A stretch of 64,000 nucleotides of DNA from Streptomyces flavofungini (GCF_014650815.1 NZ_BMVR01000001.1:124001-188000); one strand, 5' to 3'; shown: positions 35,517-44,360, counted from the first letter of the stretch. The notes: a model not told the origin generated them from the sequence alone. Made by a program: numbers and translations.

Positions 35517-36395
35517 TTACTGGGCCGCCTTGACGATCAGTTCCGTGACCCGGGGCAGCGAGTCCGGGTGCACGCCGAGGAAGAGATTGGGCTCGACGAG
35601 TTCGAGCTCCATGACGTGCGGACCGTCGTCCGGATCGTCCCCGTCCACCAGGTCCACGCGTGCGTACAGCAGCTCGGGCGAGCCGGGTATCGCCGCCAAC
35701 GCCCGCTCGGCGACGTCGAGTTCGGCGGCGGTGGGCCGCCAGGGCCGCAGGTCGGGGTGGGGCACCTTGTCGGCGTCGTACGCGGTGCCGGGCGCCAGCA
35801 CCGCGCCCTTCTGAATGGCGTGCAGGAACTCCCCGCCGACGAAGACGAGCGCGCGCTCGCCGGTGACGTCGATGCGCCGCATATAGGGCTGCACCATGGC
35901 GGTGAAGCCCTCCTCGTGCAGGCGGGCGATGTGCGCGCGGGCGGCGTCCCGCTCGTCCGCGCCGTACCTGGCGGCGTACCGCGCACCGGCCCCGGAGGTG
36001 GGCTTGACGACGAACTCCCGGTCGGCGGGAGGCAGTTCGTCGTGTTCGCCGGGCGCACGGTAGACGGTCCGCACGGTGGGGACACCGGCGGCGGCCAGCT
36101 CGCCCAGGTACCGCTTGTCGGTGTTCCAGCGCACGACGGCCGCGGGGTTGGCGAGGCGCGTGAGCGCGGCGCACCGGTCGGCCCAGGCCACGTACTCGTC
36201 GGTGCGCCAGCTGTAGTCCCAGGTGGAACGGATCACCACGAGGTCGAATCCGGCCCAGTCGACGTCCGGGTCGTCCCATCCGACGATCCGGGCCTCGGCC
36301 CCCGCCCCGTCGAGGGCCCGCGCGAGGACCGGCAGGTCGCGGTCGTGCACGGGCCGCGGGCGACAGGTGACGAGCGCGATGCGGGGACCTGCCAC
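35517..36395 (-). CDS. ATP-grasp domain enzyme
   Basis: 292-residue ATP-grasp ligase-like protein. Seen: preATP-grasp VALVTCRP-type strand, DLVVIRSTWDYSWRTDEYVAW, the Lys-containing ATP strands REFVVKPTSGAGARYAARYG, MVQPYMRRID and the metal-binding VMELELVEPNLFL with the E-x-N pair. Similar enzymes ligate amino acids or cap peptides, for example in cycloserine-type pathways. GTG 36395 follows AAAGGAG by 5 nt and is preferred over upstream starts. A CGTACGCG/CGCGTACG dyad lies 26 nt upstream, a likely operator. Confidence 0.85.
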   Translation of the reverse strand: MAGPRIALVTCRPRPVHDRDLPVLARALDGAGAEARIVGWDDPDVDWAGFDLVVIRSTWDYSWRTDEYVAWADRCAALTRLANPAAVVRWNTDKRYLGELAAAGVPTVRTVYRAPGEHDELPPADREFVVKPTSGAGARYAARYGADERDAARAHIARLHEEGFTAMVQPYMRRIDVTGERALVFVGGEFLHAIQKGAVLAPGTAYDADKVPHPDLRPWRPTAAELDVAERALAAIPGSPELLYARVDLVDGDDPDDGPHVMELELVEPNLFLGVHPDSLPRVTELIVKAAQ

Positions 36396-36420
36396 GGGGA
36401 CTCCTTTGTCGTACACACTT

Positions 36421-36439
36421 CGTACGCGTGCCGCGTACG
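36421..36439 (-). promoter_or_regulatory. 19-bp dyad, candidate operator of the ATP-grasp gene
   Basis: CGTACGCG (36421-36428), 3-nt spacer, CGCGTACG (36432-36439): perfect 8-bp arms placed 26 nt upstream of the start codon, where a TetR-type repressor would block transcription. Confidence 0.5.
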
Positions 36440-36687
36440 CGATCAGGGCCCCCGCAGGCTAACAACCGCGCGCCACCCGCCTCAGAGAATAAAGACGCTC
36501 TGAGCGGCCTCCGCGCCGTACGTCTCGCCGGGGTGCACGAGCCACGCGACCCACACCCTGTGACGAGCGTGCGGAGGCAACCACACCCCGGTCGCGCGCC
36601 GTCCACACTCCCCTCACACTCCCCCCGGTTCCGTCGGATCCCGGCCGTCCCCGGCGGCCCAACCACGGGGCAGGCGCAAGGAGTTCG

Positions 36688-36693
36688 TATGAT
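36688..36693 (+). promoter_or_regulatory. -10 of the kinase gene (leaderless type)
   Basis: TATGAT, one base off the TATAAT consensus, ends 6 nt before ATG 36700. AAGGAG at about 36679 is too far upstream to serve this start, which supports a leaderless mRNA. Confidence 0.5.
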
Positions 36694-36699
36694 GCGCCC

Positions 36700-38430
36700 A
36701 TGGCAAGCACGGGGGAACTGGTCGCCGGCCGCTACCGCATCGAGGCGCGGCTCGGCCGCGGCGGCATGGGCACCGTGTGGCGCGCCCGGGACGAACTCCT
36801 CGGGCGGGCCGTCGCGGTCAAGGAACTGCACGTCGACGACGCGCTGACGCCCGAGGACGCGCAGCGCCAGCAGGAGCGGACGCTGCACGAGGCCCGGTCG
36901 GTGGCGCAGGTGAAGCACCCGGGCATCCTCGTGCTGCACGACGTGGTGCGGTACGAGGAGCGGCCCTGGCTGGTGATGGAGCTGGTCGACGGCTGGTCGC
37001 TCGCCGACCGGATCGCGGTCGAGGGGCCGCTGCCGCCCGCGGCGGCGGGCCGGATCGGCCTCGCGCTCCTCGCCGCGCTGCGGGCCGCGCACACGGCGGG
37101 GGTGCTGCACCGCGACCTGAAGCCCGCGAACGTGCTCCTGGAGGCGGAGACCGGCCGCGTCGTCCTGTCCGACTTCGGCATCGCCCAGGTCGCGGGCCAG
37201 ACCAGGCTGACGCAGACCGGGGCGTTCGTGGGCTCCCCCGAGTACACCGCCCCGGAACGCATGTCCGGCCAACGCTCCGGCCCTCCGTCCGACCTGTGGT
37301 CCCTGGGCGCCCTCCTGTGCGCAGCCGTGGCAGGCGAGTCCCCCTTCCACCGCGACTCGGTGGCCGAAGTGCTCCACGCGGTGGTCCTGGACGACATCAC
37401 CCTCCCCGAGGCCCTGGGCCCCCTCCTCCCCACCGCCCGCGGCCTCCTCGACCGCGACCCGGAACACCGCCTCACCACCACCACAGCGGAACAGTCCCTC
37501 CGGACGGCCCTGAACGAGTCGGCAACGCCCACGCCCGAGCCAACCTCCGCCGAGGGCACCCCACTTGCCCCCCAGCCCGGGGGCGACTGGTCCGCCCAGA
37601 GGGCGGAACGGGCGGGCGCGGGCGGACCCCGCGTCGCCGGGCACCCTGTTCCCCGCACCCCGGTCCCGGTCACCAAACCCGATACGCCCACCGCGCCGAC
37701 CCGCCGCTCACGCACCGCCGTCGCCCTCGGCACCGCGGCCGCCGTCCTGGCCACCGGCGGCATAGCCACCGCGGCCTGGCTCCTCACGTCGAACGGCAAC
37801 GACGGGGACGGACACGGCAGGCGGACAGCAGAGGCCGCCGACGAGAAGACCCTGAAGCCGTCCGGCAAGAACCCCCCGCCCGGCTCCGGCGAGTCGGCGG
37901 ACGCCGACGGCGGACACGGCGACGACGCCGACGCGAAGTCACCTCCGCCCAAGTCCCCCAAGTCCCCCGACGCGGCCAAGGACAACGCCCCCGCGGGCTA
38001 CCGCACGGTCCCCGACCCCGCGGGCTTCACCCTCACCGTCCCCGACGGCTTCACCCGCTCCTCGGAACCGCCCCGCGTCTACTACTACTCCGCCGCGAAG
38101 AGGTTCCGCATCGGCGTCCACCCCCAGCCGAAGACCCCCGCCGGCCCCTTGGCGGTGATGCACAAGGCCCACCGGGAAGGCCCCGCGCGCTACCCCGGCT
38201 ACCGCGGCGGCTCCGTCACCCGCACCACCCACAACGGCAGCCCCGCGGCCCTGTGGACCTTCACCTGGAACGGCGCCGACGACGACGGGGGTCCCCGCGT
38301 CACGTACGACCTGAGCTGGAACGAGAACGGCAGGATGCACGACGTGTGGGTCTCTTCGCCCGCGGCGAACCGGGCGCTGGGCAAGCAGTACTTCGACCAG
38401 GCACTGGCGTCCTTCACACCGGCCCACTAG
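36700..38430 (+). CDS. Membrane Ser/Thr protein kinase, PknB type
   Basis: 576 residues. The N-terminal kinase domain is complete: glycine loop GRGGMGTVW, Lys41 in VAVKELHV, HRDLKPAN with catalytic Asp139, DFG at Asp158 and the activation-segment SPEYTAPE. A disordered Pro-rich juxtamembrane part (about 280-335) and one membrane helix (about 341-363) follow, then an acidic linker and an extracellular domain of about 140 residues (from AGYRTVPDPAGFTLTV) with no PASTA repeat. It should sense something outside; the ligand is unknown. Active kinase by motif content. Confidence 0.92.
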   Translation: MASTGELVAGRYRIEARLGRGGMGTVWRARDELLGRAVAVKELHVDDALTPEDAQRQQERTLHEARSVAQVKHPGILVLHDVVRYEERPWLVMELVDGWSLADRIAVEGPLPPAAAGRIGLALLAALRAAHTAGVLHRDLKPANVLLEAETGRVVLSDFGIAQVAGQTRLTQTGAFVGSPEYTAPERMSGQRSGPPSDLWSLGALLCAAVAGESPFHRDSVAEVLHAVVLDDITLPEALGPLLPTARGLLDRDPEHRLTTTTAEQSLRTALNESATPTPEPTSAEGTPLAPQPGGDWSAQRAERAGAGGPRVAGHPVPRTPVPVTKPDTPTAPTRRSRTAVALGTAAAVLATGGIATAAWLLTSNGNDGDGHGRRTAEAADEKTLKPSGKNPPPGSGESADADGGHGDDADAKSPPPKSPKSPDAAKDNAPAGYRTVPDPAGFTLTVPDGFTRSSEPPRVYYYSAAKRFRIGVHPQPKTPAGPLAVMHKAHREGPARYPGYRGGSVTRTTHNGSPAALWTFTWNGADDDGGPRVTYDLSWNENGRMHDVWVSSPAANRALGKQYFDQALASFTPAH

Positions 38431-38510
38431 CACGCGAGCGGACGCATCGGCCCGCCCTCAGACCGCCGGGAGGACGGCCGCACACGGGGACATACGAACA
38501 GGGGAGCAGT

Positions 38511-38524
38511 TGTTCCCTGGAACA
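38511..38524 (+). promoter_or_regulatory. 14-bp palindrome upstream of the 19-residue peptide gene
   Basis: TGTTCC-ct-GGAACA is a perfect dyad 138 nt upstream of the small ORF. The GGAAC half also resembles an ECF sigma -35. Weak, positional support only. Confidence 0.3.
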
Positions 38525-38661
38525 GGTGGTCGTTGCCGCAGGGATTGCGTGCGGTGCGTGTGATTGACGATGCTTACGGTGCGCAAGCGACGGGCTGCAG
38601 ACCGTAGTTGGCGCGGTCCCATTCGTACACGCACCACCATGTCCCAAGGAGAAGCGCCACC

Positions 38662-38721
38662 ATGAACCTGCTCACCGACATCCTCGCCGGCGTCGTCCAC
38701 TTCGTCGGCTGGCTGGTCTGA
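38662..38721 (+). CDS. 19-residue hydrophobic peptide
   Basis: ORF ATG 38662 to TGA 38721 encoding MNLLTDILAGVVHFVGWLV. It is an amphipathic or hydrophobic helix with one Asp and one His, no Cys and no signal cleavage site. AGGAG 10 nt upstream and a 16-bp hairpin terminator 31 nt downstream make an independent short transcript likely; a peptide of this kind resembles small membrane-active or regulatory peptides. No homologue is asserted. It could instead be a small RNA with a fortuitous ORF. Confidence 0.55.
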   Translation: MNLLTDILAGVVHFVGWLV

Positions 38722-38751
38722 CGGCCGCGTAGCCGACAGCGGTAACGAGCC

Positions 38752-38792
38752 GCGGCGCCGCCTCCCCTCGTCCCACGGGGAGGCGGCGCCGC
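38752..38792 (+). terminator. Strong hairpin terminator after the small peptide gene
   Basis: Perfect 16-bp stem (38752-38767 with 38777-38792), 9-nt loop. It stands between the peptide gene and the convergent acyltransferase gene; no U-run follows. Confidence 0.7.
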
Positions 38793-38820
38793 CATGTCCG
38801 GCCCACGCGGGGCTCGGGGT

Positions 38821-40116
38821 TCAGCGCGTCGTACCGCCCGCGCGCTCCGGATAGAACGCGCGCGGCGCGCCCCGCGCGTCCCGCGCCTTCACAAGCAGCC
38901 CCGCCGGGTACTCGATCAGCCAGTAGCTCGCCGTGCCCGCGCCGACCGCCACCGCGACGACGATCAACGTCCCGGCGGCGAAGCCGAGTTGACCGCCCGG
39001 CAGCACCCCCCGCTGGTCCAGTTCCAGCAGCACCGGCTCGTGCCAGATGTAGAGGCTGTAGCTGATGAGGCCGACGCCGGTCACCCAGCGGGCCCGCAGC
39101 AGCCCGTGCCACCGCACGCGGCGGCCGTCGCGCTCGCGCAGGTGCAGGGTCGCGAAGAGCAGCACGAACCACAGCAGCGCGGCCAGCGGGTGGTAGTAGG
39201 TGTGCGGGACGTTCTCCGGGTCCGCGGTGTACGACAGCGCGTACAGACCGCCGAGGGCGGCGAGCGCCAGCGGCGTCGTGACCCGCGCGTCCACCCGGCC
39301 CCGCTCCCCCAGCGCCACGAGCAGCACGGCGAGCGCCATGCCCGCCGCGAAGCCGCCGAAGCGGGCCTGCGGGCCGAAGTACACGGGCCAGTTCGTGTAC
39401 GGCACGTCCAGGACGTGGTGCGCGACCGCGATCCACAGCACCGGCGCCACGAACAGCGCCCCGCAGCCCGACAGGCACAGCGCCACCCGGGCCCGGCGCG
39501 TGGCCAGGCGGCGGCAGGCCCGGATCGCGAGCGGCCCGAGGGCCACCAGGGCCAGGTAGAAGGCGACTTCGAGGGAGAGCGACCAGGTGGGGCCGAGGGT
39601 GTAGAAGATCCGGTCGCGGTCGAAGACGTGCGTGAAGGTGAGATGGCCGAGCAGGTCGCGCCAGTCGCCGGGCAGCGTCGGATTGCGGCTCGACCAGACG
39701 ACGAGGACCGCCAGGAAGTACAGCGGCAGGATGCGGACGGCCCGCCGGAAGAGGAAGTCCCGGCCGGACCGCACCCCGCTCCCCCGCGCCGTGGGGCCGT
39801 CGATGGCGGCCCGCGCGTACGACAGCGTCAGCAGGTACGCCGACATCACGAAGAACAGGTCGATGACCTCCAAGGAGATCAGCGCGCCGAGGTAGGGGTT
39901 GTCGACCGGCGGGTGCGCCCCGGCGGCGTCGTACGTGTAGTACTGCTGCCACACGTGGAAGACGACGGTGCTCAGGGCGGCGAGGCCGCGCAGGCCCTGG
40001 AGTTCGACGGCGCGGGCGCGGGCGGGCTTGTCCGTACGGGGCTCGGGGACGGGCTCGGCGGGGAGCGGGGGCTCCTTGGTGAGCGTGACCGAAGGGGTCG
40101 CGGTGGACGTGCTCAT
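38821..40116 (-). CDS. Acyltransferase 3 family membrane protein (OafA/NodX type)
   Basis: 431-residue integral membrane O-acyltransferase with about ten helices. Family signatures are present: RGLAALSTVVFHVWQQ (the R-x10-H motif), RRAVRILPLYFLAV, PTWSLSLEVAFYL and SYSLYIWHEPVLL. These proteins move acetyl or other acyl groups onto extracytoplasmic glycans. ATG 40116 overlaps the stop of the GT2 gene upstream by 4 nt (ATGA), so it is co-translated with a polysaccharide synthase and probably decorates that polymer. Confidence 0.88.
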   Translation of the reverse strand: MSTSTATPSVTLTKEPPLPAEPVPEPRTDKPARARAVELQGLRGLAALSTVVFHVWQQYYTYDAAGAHPPVDNPYLGALISLEVIDLFFVMSAYLLTLSYARAAIDGPTARGSGVRSGRDFLFRRAVRILPLYFLAVLVVWSSRNPTLPGDWRDLLGHLTFTHVFDRDRIFYTLGPTWSLSLEVAFYLALVALGPLAIRACRRLATRRARVALCLSGCGALFVAPVLWIAVAHHVLDVPYTNWPVYFGPQARFGGFAAGMALAVLLVALGERGRVDARVTTPLALAALGGLYALSYTADPENVPHTYYHPLAALLWFVLLFATLHLRERDGRRVRWHGLLRARWVTGVGLISYSLYIWHEPVLLELDQRGVLPGGQLGFAAGTLIVVAVAVGAGTASYWLIEYPAGLLVKARDARGAPRAFYPERAGGTTR

Positions 40117-42578
40117 GAGGCCTCCGCGTCCGCCGTCGCGGCGCGCGGCGTGACCCGCCACTGCCGCTCCCCCAGCGCCTCCTTCAGATGCGCCTGCCGG
40201 GCCACGAGATTCTTGAAGTGGGTGTAGAAGACCGTGGTGACGAGGAGATAGCGCCAGAACCAGGCCTTCCTGCGGCGCAGTTCGGGCACCGCGAGCCGCC
40301 ACGCGAAGGCGGCCTGCACCACCCCGGCGGACAGCGTGAGAGCCGCGGCGAGCAGGCACACCGGCACCGCCCAGTCGAGCTTGTCCGCGCCGCCCGCCCG
40401 CCACGCCGCGTGCAGCAGCACCGGCAGGATCTGCAGGGTCAGCCAGGGCTGCGCCTCGCGCCACCCCAACAGCACCCACAGGCCCGTCTTCTGACGGGGT
40501 GTGAACCGCTCCGACCGCAGGGCCGCGCGCAGATGCCGCAGCGACACCTGGAGCCAGCCCTGCGCCCAGCGCGAGCGCTGGTTCCACAGCGGCCGCAGCG
40601 TCGTCGGGGCCAGTTCGCGCGAGATGAGGGTGCGGTCCATGGCGATGCGGGCGCCCGCGCCGAGGGCCCGGAGGGTGGAGTCGATGTCCTCGGTGAGCAT
40701 GGAGCCGTGCATCCGGGTGCGGGCGAGGACATCGGTGCGCCAGAAGCCGTTGGAGCCGCCGAACACCCCGAAGCCGTACAGGCGGGTGCGGCCCGGGTGG
40801 CTCACGGCGTAGATGGCCTCGAACTCGACGGCGACCATCCGCGCCACCCACGAACTGTCGCCGTTGCGGACCACGCAGTGCCCCTGGACGACGTCGTAGC
40901 CGTTCGACAGCCAGTCCCAGGCGTGCCGGAACGCGTCCGGCGCCGGGTGGTGGTCGGCGTCGAAGACGCCCACGAACTCGCCGCGCACCCGCGTCACGGC
41001 CGCGTTCAGGTTCTGCGCCTTGGACGTGGAGCCCGCGACGGGCAGCAGCACGAGCCGCGGATCGCGGCGCGCCACCTCGCGCAGGGTGTCCTCGACGGGC
41101 AGCGGGTGCGGGGTGTTGTAGGCGAGGACGATCTCCAACTCGCCCGGGTACTCCAGGCGCAGGAAGGACTCGACGGTGTCGACGATCGTCGCCGCCTCGT
41201 TCGGCAGGTACGCCGCGACGACCGCGCTCGCGGGCGGGTACGGCTGCGCGGCGGCGGCCGGACGCGGCGGCGCGTCGAGCGCGAACAGGCACTCCAGGAC
41301 GATGAGCAGCGCCGACGCCACGAGCCCCGCGACCACGACCCAGTAGGCGTACGCGGCCACGTCCCAGCCGAGTCGGTCGTACGCCTGCTGGTACAGGAGA
41401 AACGGTACGCCGACGCCGAGGAGCAGCATCAGGACGGGCGAGAGGAGCGGGGTGAGCGCGGAGCGCAGGGCGGCGAGGCCCACGCGGGCGCGGGCGTGCC
41501 GGGGCCCGTCCTGCGCCCTCGCCCGCATCCACGGCTCCCAGCGCACCGGCCGCAGATCACGGTGGCGCAGGGCCTCGTCGGTGGCCTCGCGGGCGGCCGC
41601 CTCGTGGCCGCCCGCGTCCTCGTACGCGGTGAGCGGGGTGAAGCCGATCGCCGGGGTGAGCCGGACGTTCTCGTCCGCGACGACGAACCGGGTGCCCGCG
41701 ACCGACGCCGCGAACGCCGCGAGGTCCTGCCGGGCGCTCTCCTCGTCCACGCCGGGCATCAGGACCAGCAGATGCCCGTCGTCGTCCCAGCCCAGCCGGT
41801 CGCAGACGCTCCCCAGGCCGCCCCGGGCTCCCGCCCCCGCCCTGGCGGGGGCGGTGCCGCCCGCGACCTGCGCGAGCCGCTCGGCGACCTCCCGGTGCAC
41901 GCGCGGCCCGAGCCGCTTCTCCAGGGCGGGCATCTCGGCGACCCCGACGACGGCGAGGACACCGCCGCGCCGCGCGGCCGCCGGGCGGCGCAGCTCGCGG
42001 TCGAGCTCGTCCATGAAGTGCGGCCCGGAGTAGAGCCCCGTCCGCGGATCGCGCAGGAGCTGCTCCACCGGTACGGGGACGCGGTGCAGCTTCGCCGCGA
42101 TGCGCGCCGACAGTTCGACGGGCGCGCAGCCGCTCGGCAGGCAGTCGTCGGCGCCCCGCCGCAGCAGGTCGGCGACCGCGGCGGGCTCGCGCGCCGCCGC
42201 GCCCACCAGGACCAGCGGCAGCACCTGCCCGGCCGGCTGCGACCGCACCTCCGTGATGACGTCGCCCCCGCAGCGCCGCCCGCCGGGACCGTCGTCGAGC
42301 GCGACGATGGCGTCCGGCGGGGTCTGGCGTATGTGCGGGTGTATGGCGCCGGGGACGGTGTGGTCGACCTCGTAGCCGCTCGACTCCAGGGTGCGGGTGA
42401 GCTGTTCGCGGCCGGGGCCCGGGGCGGCGACGGCGAGGATACGGCCGGGGGCATGGGGGAGTGGGGCGGTGGATAAGTTGGTGGTGCCCGAGGGCGTGGC
42501 CGGTGTGGGGGCGGTAGGGGTTGAGGTCGGAGTGGATCCGGATGAAGAGTGCGAAGTGAGCAAAGTGTGTGGTCCCAT
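40113..42578 (-). CDS. GT2 polysaccharide synthase with REC-like and degenerate GGDEF-like N-terminus
   Basis: 821-residue fusion. After a Thr/Pro/Ser-rich start comes a response-regulator-like fold (about 45-165, GRILAVAAPGPGREQLTRTL), then a GGDEF-like domain (about 175-335: DPRTGLYSGPHFMDELDREL) whose signature is degraded to RLGWDDDGHLLVL, so it should not make c-di-GMP. Two membrane helices precede the GT2 domain with the processive-synthase motifs DAD (about 540), TED (about 630) and QRSRW (about 666), then more helices. Leu35 is coded by the rare TTA (42474-42476). ATG 42578 is the best start I see; earlier starts read through poor sequence. Polymer unknown (cellulose/hyaluronan-type synthase). 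Confidence 0.8.
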   Translation of the reverse strand: MGPHTLLTSHSSSGSTPTSTPTAPTPATPSGTTNLSTAPLPHAPGRILAVAAPGPGREQLTRTLESSGYEVDHTVPGAIHPHIRQTPPDAIVALDDGPGGRRCGGDVITEVRSQPAGQVLPLVLVGAAAREPAAVADLLRRGADDCLPSGCAPVELSARIAAKLHRVPVPVEQLLRDPRTGLYSGPHFMDELDRELRRPAAARRGGVLAVVGVAEMPALEKRLGPRVHREVAERLAQVAGGTAPARAGAGARGGLGSVCDRLGWDDDGHLLVLMPGVDEESARQDLAAFAASVAGTRFVVADENVRLTPAIGFTPLTAYEDAGGHEAAAREATDEALRHRDLRPVRWEPWMRARAQDGPRHARARVGLAALRSALTPLLSPVLMLLLGVGVPFLLYQQAYDRLGWDVAAYAYWVVVAGLVASALLIVLECLFALDAPPRPAAAAQPYPPASAVVAAYLPNEAATIVDTVESFLRLEYPGELEIVLAYNTPHPLPVEDTLREVARRDPRLVLLPVAGSTSKAQNLNAAVTRVRGEFVGVFDADHHPAPDAFRHAWDWLSNGYDVVQGHCVVRNGDSSWVARMVAVEFEAIYAVSHPGRTRLYGFGVFGGSNGFWRTDVLARTRMHGSMLTEDIDSTLRALGAGARIAMDRTLISRELAPTTLRPLWNQRSRWAQGWLQVSLRHLRAALRSERFTPRQKTGLWVLLGWREAQPWLTLQILPVLLHAAWRAGGADKLDWAVPVCLLAAALTLSAGVVQAAFAWRLAVPELRRRKAWFWRYLLVTTVFYTHFKNLVARQAHLKEALGERQWRVTPRAATADAEAS

Positions 42579-42797
42579 CCTGTTTCGGATTGTGGGGGGA
42601 GGACCGGTTGAGTCGACCGGAGCACGGGCGGCGGACTGCCGCCCACCGGCTACCGGGTGTTGACTTGTCGATCGCCGAACGGCCCCGCACACCAGGGACA
42701 AACGGCCACTTCAGCCTCAACGATCACTGTGACACCGCACCTTCGGCGGCGTAACGCTCTCATTAAGTCGCCGTGCACACACCGAGGAGTACGACCC

Positions 42798-44360
42798 GTG
42801 GATTCCGAGCCCCTCTTCCCCGCCCTGACCACGCCGGGCCCCGCCCCCGCCGTGACCTTCGGCGACCGCGCCCTGACCTACGCCGACCTGGCCGCCACCA
42901 CGACCGCCCTCGCCGCCCGCCTCACCGCGGCGGGCGCGACCCGCGTGGCCGTCTGGGCCACGCCCACCCTGGAGACGGCGGTGGCCGTGGTGGCGGCTCT
43001 GCGGGCCGGGGTGCCCGCGGTGCCGCTGAACCCGAAGTCGGGGGCGGCGGAGCTGGGCCACATCGTGGCGGACAGCGCGCCGTCGCTGGTGCTCGCGGGG
43101 GCGGGGGACGGGTTGCCGGGGGTTCTTGAGGGTGTGGGGCGGCTGGATGTGGAGGTCCCTGCGGGCGGCGCGGGCGGGGGCTCGGCGGGCGTGGACGGCG
43201 CGGGCTCGGCGGGCGCGGGCTCGGCGGACGCGGGCTCGGCGGGCGCGGGCTCGGCGGACGCGGACGCCGCGGGCGCTGCCGCCGCCCCGGTCCTGGACCC
43301 CTCCTCCCCCGCCCTCATCGTCTACACCTCCGGCACCACCGGCCCCCCGAAGGGCGCCGTCCTGTCCCGCCGGGCGATCTCCACCACCCTGGACGCCCTG
43401 GAGGACGCCTGGCAGTGGACCGACGCCGACGTCCTCGTGCACGGCCTGCCCCTCTTCCACGTGCACGGCCTGATCCTCGGCGTCCTCGGCCCGCTGCGGC
43501 GCGGCGGCTCGGTGCGGCACCTGGGCAGGTTCAGCACCGAGGGTGTGGCCCGGGAGCTGGCCGCCGGGGGGACCATGCTGTTCGGGGTGCCGACGATGTA
43601 CCACCGGATCGCCGAGGCGCTGCCCGCCGAGCCGGAGCTGGTGAAGGCCCTGTCCGGGGCGCGACTCCTCGTCTCGGGCTCGGCGGCGCTGCCCGTCCAC
43701 GACCACGAGCGCATCGCGTCCGCGACGGGGCGGCGGGTCGTCGAGCGGTACGGCATGACGGAGACGCTGATGAACACCAGCGTCCGCGCGGACGGCGAAC
43801 CGCGCGCGGGCACCGTCGGCGTACCGCTGCCCGGCGTCGAACTCCGCCTCGTCGACGAGGCCGAGGCCGAGATCCCGCTTGCCGCGGGGCCCGAGGCGGT
43901 CGGCGAGATCCAGGTCCGCGGCCCGAACCTCTTCACCTCCTACCTCAACCGGCCCGACGCGACCGAGGCCGCCTTCGCCTCCGGCGGCTGGTTCCGCACC
44001 GGGGACATGGCGGTGCGGGACGCCGACGGGTACGTGCGCATCGTCGGGCGCAAGGCCACCGACCTCATCAAGAGCGGGGGCTACAAGATCGGCGCCGGTG
44101 AGATCGAGAACGCGCTCCTGGAACACCCCGCCGTCCGCGAGGCCGCCGTCACCGGGGAGCCCGACCCCGACCTCGGCGAGCGTGTCGTCGCCTGGATCGC
44201 CCCCGCCGACCCCGCCCTTCCCCCGACCCTCGACGACCTGGCGACCCACGTCGCCGCCCGCCTCGCGCCCCACAAGCGGCCGCGGGTCCTGCACCTCGTG
44301 GACGCGCTGCCGCGCAATGACATGGGGAAGATCCTCAAGCGGGCGCTGGGGAAGGGCTGA
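42798..44360 (+). CDS. matB: Malonyl-CoA synthetase
   Basis: 520-residue ANL-family ligase that makes malonyl-CoA from malonate, ATP and CoA. Motifs: P-loop YTSGTTGPPKGAV, ERYGMTETLMN, GWFRTGDMAVR and KSGGYKIGAGEIE, with the catalytic Lys in NDMGKILKRALGKG. The sequence follows, nearly motif by motif, the S. coelicolor MatB that I recall. Start GTG 42798 has GAGGAG upstream. Odd: residues 135-155 are an Ala-Gly-Ser insertion coded by an exact 30-bp tandem duplication (43201-43260). It lies alone, convergent with the subtilase gene. Confidence 0.93.
   Translation: MDSEPLFPALTTPGPAPAVTFGDRALTYADLAATTTALAARLTAAGATRVAVWATPTLETAVAVVAALRAGVPAVPLNPKSGAAELGHIVADSAPSLVLAGAGDGLPGVLEGVGRLDVEVPAGGAGGGSAGVDGAGSAGAGSADAGSAGAGSADADAAGAAAAPVLDPSSPALIVYTSGTTGPPKGAVLSRRAISTTLDALEDAWQWTDADVLVHGLPLFHVHGLILGVLGPLRRGGSVRHLGRFSTEGVARELAAGGTMLFGVPTMYHRIAEALPAEPELVKALSGARLLVSGSAALPVHDHERIASATGRRVVERYGMTETLMNTSVRADGEPRAGTVGVPLPGVELRLVDEAEAEIPLAAGPEAVGEIQVRGPNLFTSYLNRPDATEAAFASGGWFRTGDMAVRDADGYVRIVGRKATDLIKSGGYKIGAGEIENALLEHPAVREAAVTGEPDPDLGERVVAWIAPADPALPPTLDDLATHVAARLAPHKRPRVLHLVDALPRNDMGKILKRALGKG
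43201..43260 (+). repeat. Tandem 30-bp repeat inside matB
   Basis: Two identical 30-bp units, each made of two 15-bp half-units that differ at one position. It codes for an AGSAGAGSAD-type surface insertion, likely an expanding minisatellite. Confidence 0.85.

Larger units (their letters stand above)
36396..36699. other. Divergent intergenic region, ATP-grasp and kinase genes
   Basis: 304-nt gap, no gene seen. It holds the dyad at 36421-36439 near the ATP-grasp start, a CTCAGAG/CTCTGAG dyad with 10-nt spacer (36481-36504), and TATGAT (36688-36693) just before the kinase start. Confidence 0.5.

Noticed and set aside
40113..42578. Active diguanylate cyclase
   Set aside because: The GGDEF signature is degraded to RLGWDDDGHLLVL, without the GTP- and metal-binding residues.
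42798..44360. Fatty acyl-CoA or NRPS adenylation domain
   Set aside because: The whole motif set and segment order follow malonyl-CoA synthetase, and no carrier protein or condensation domain is adjacent.
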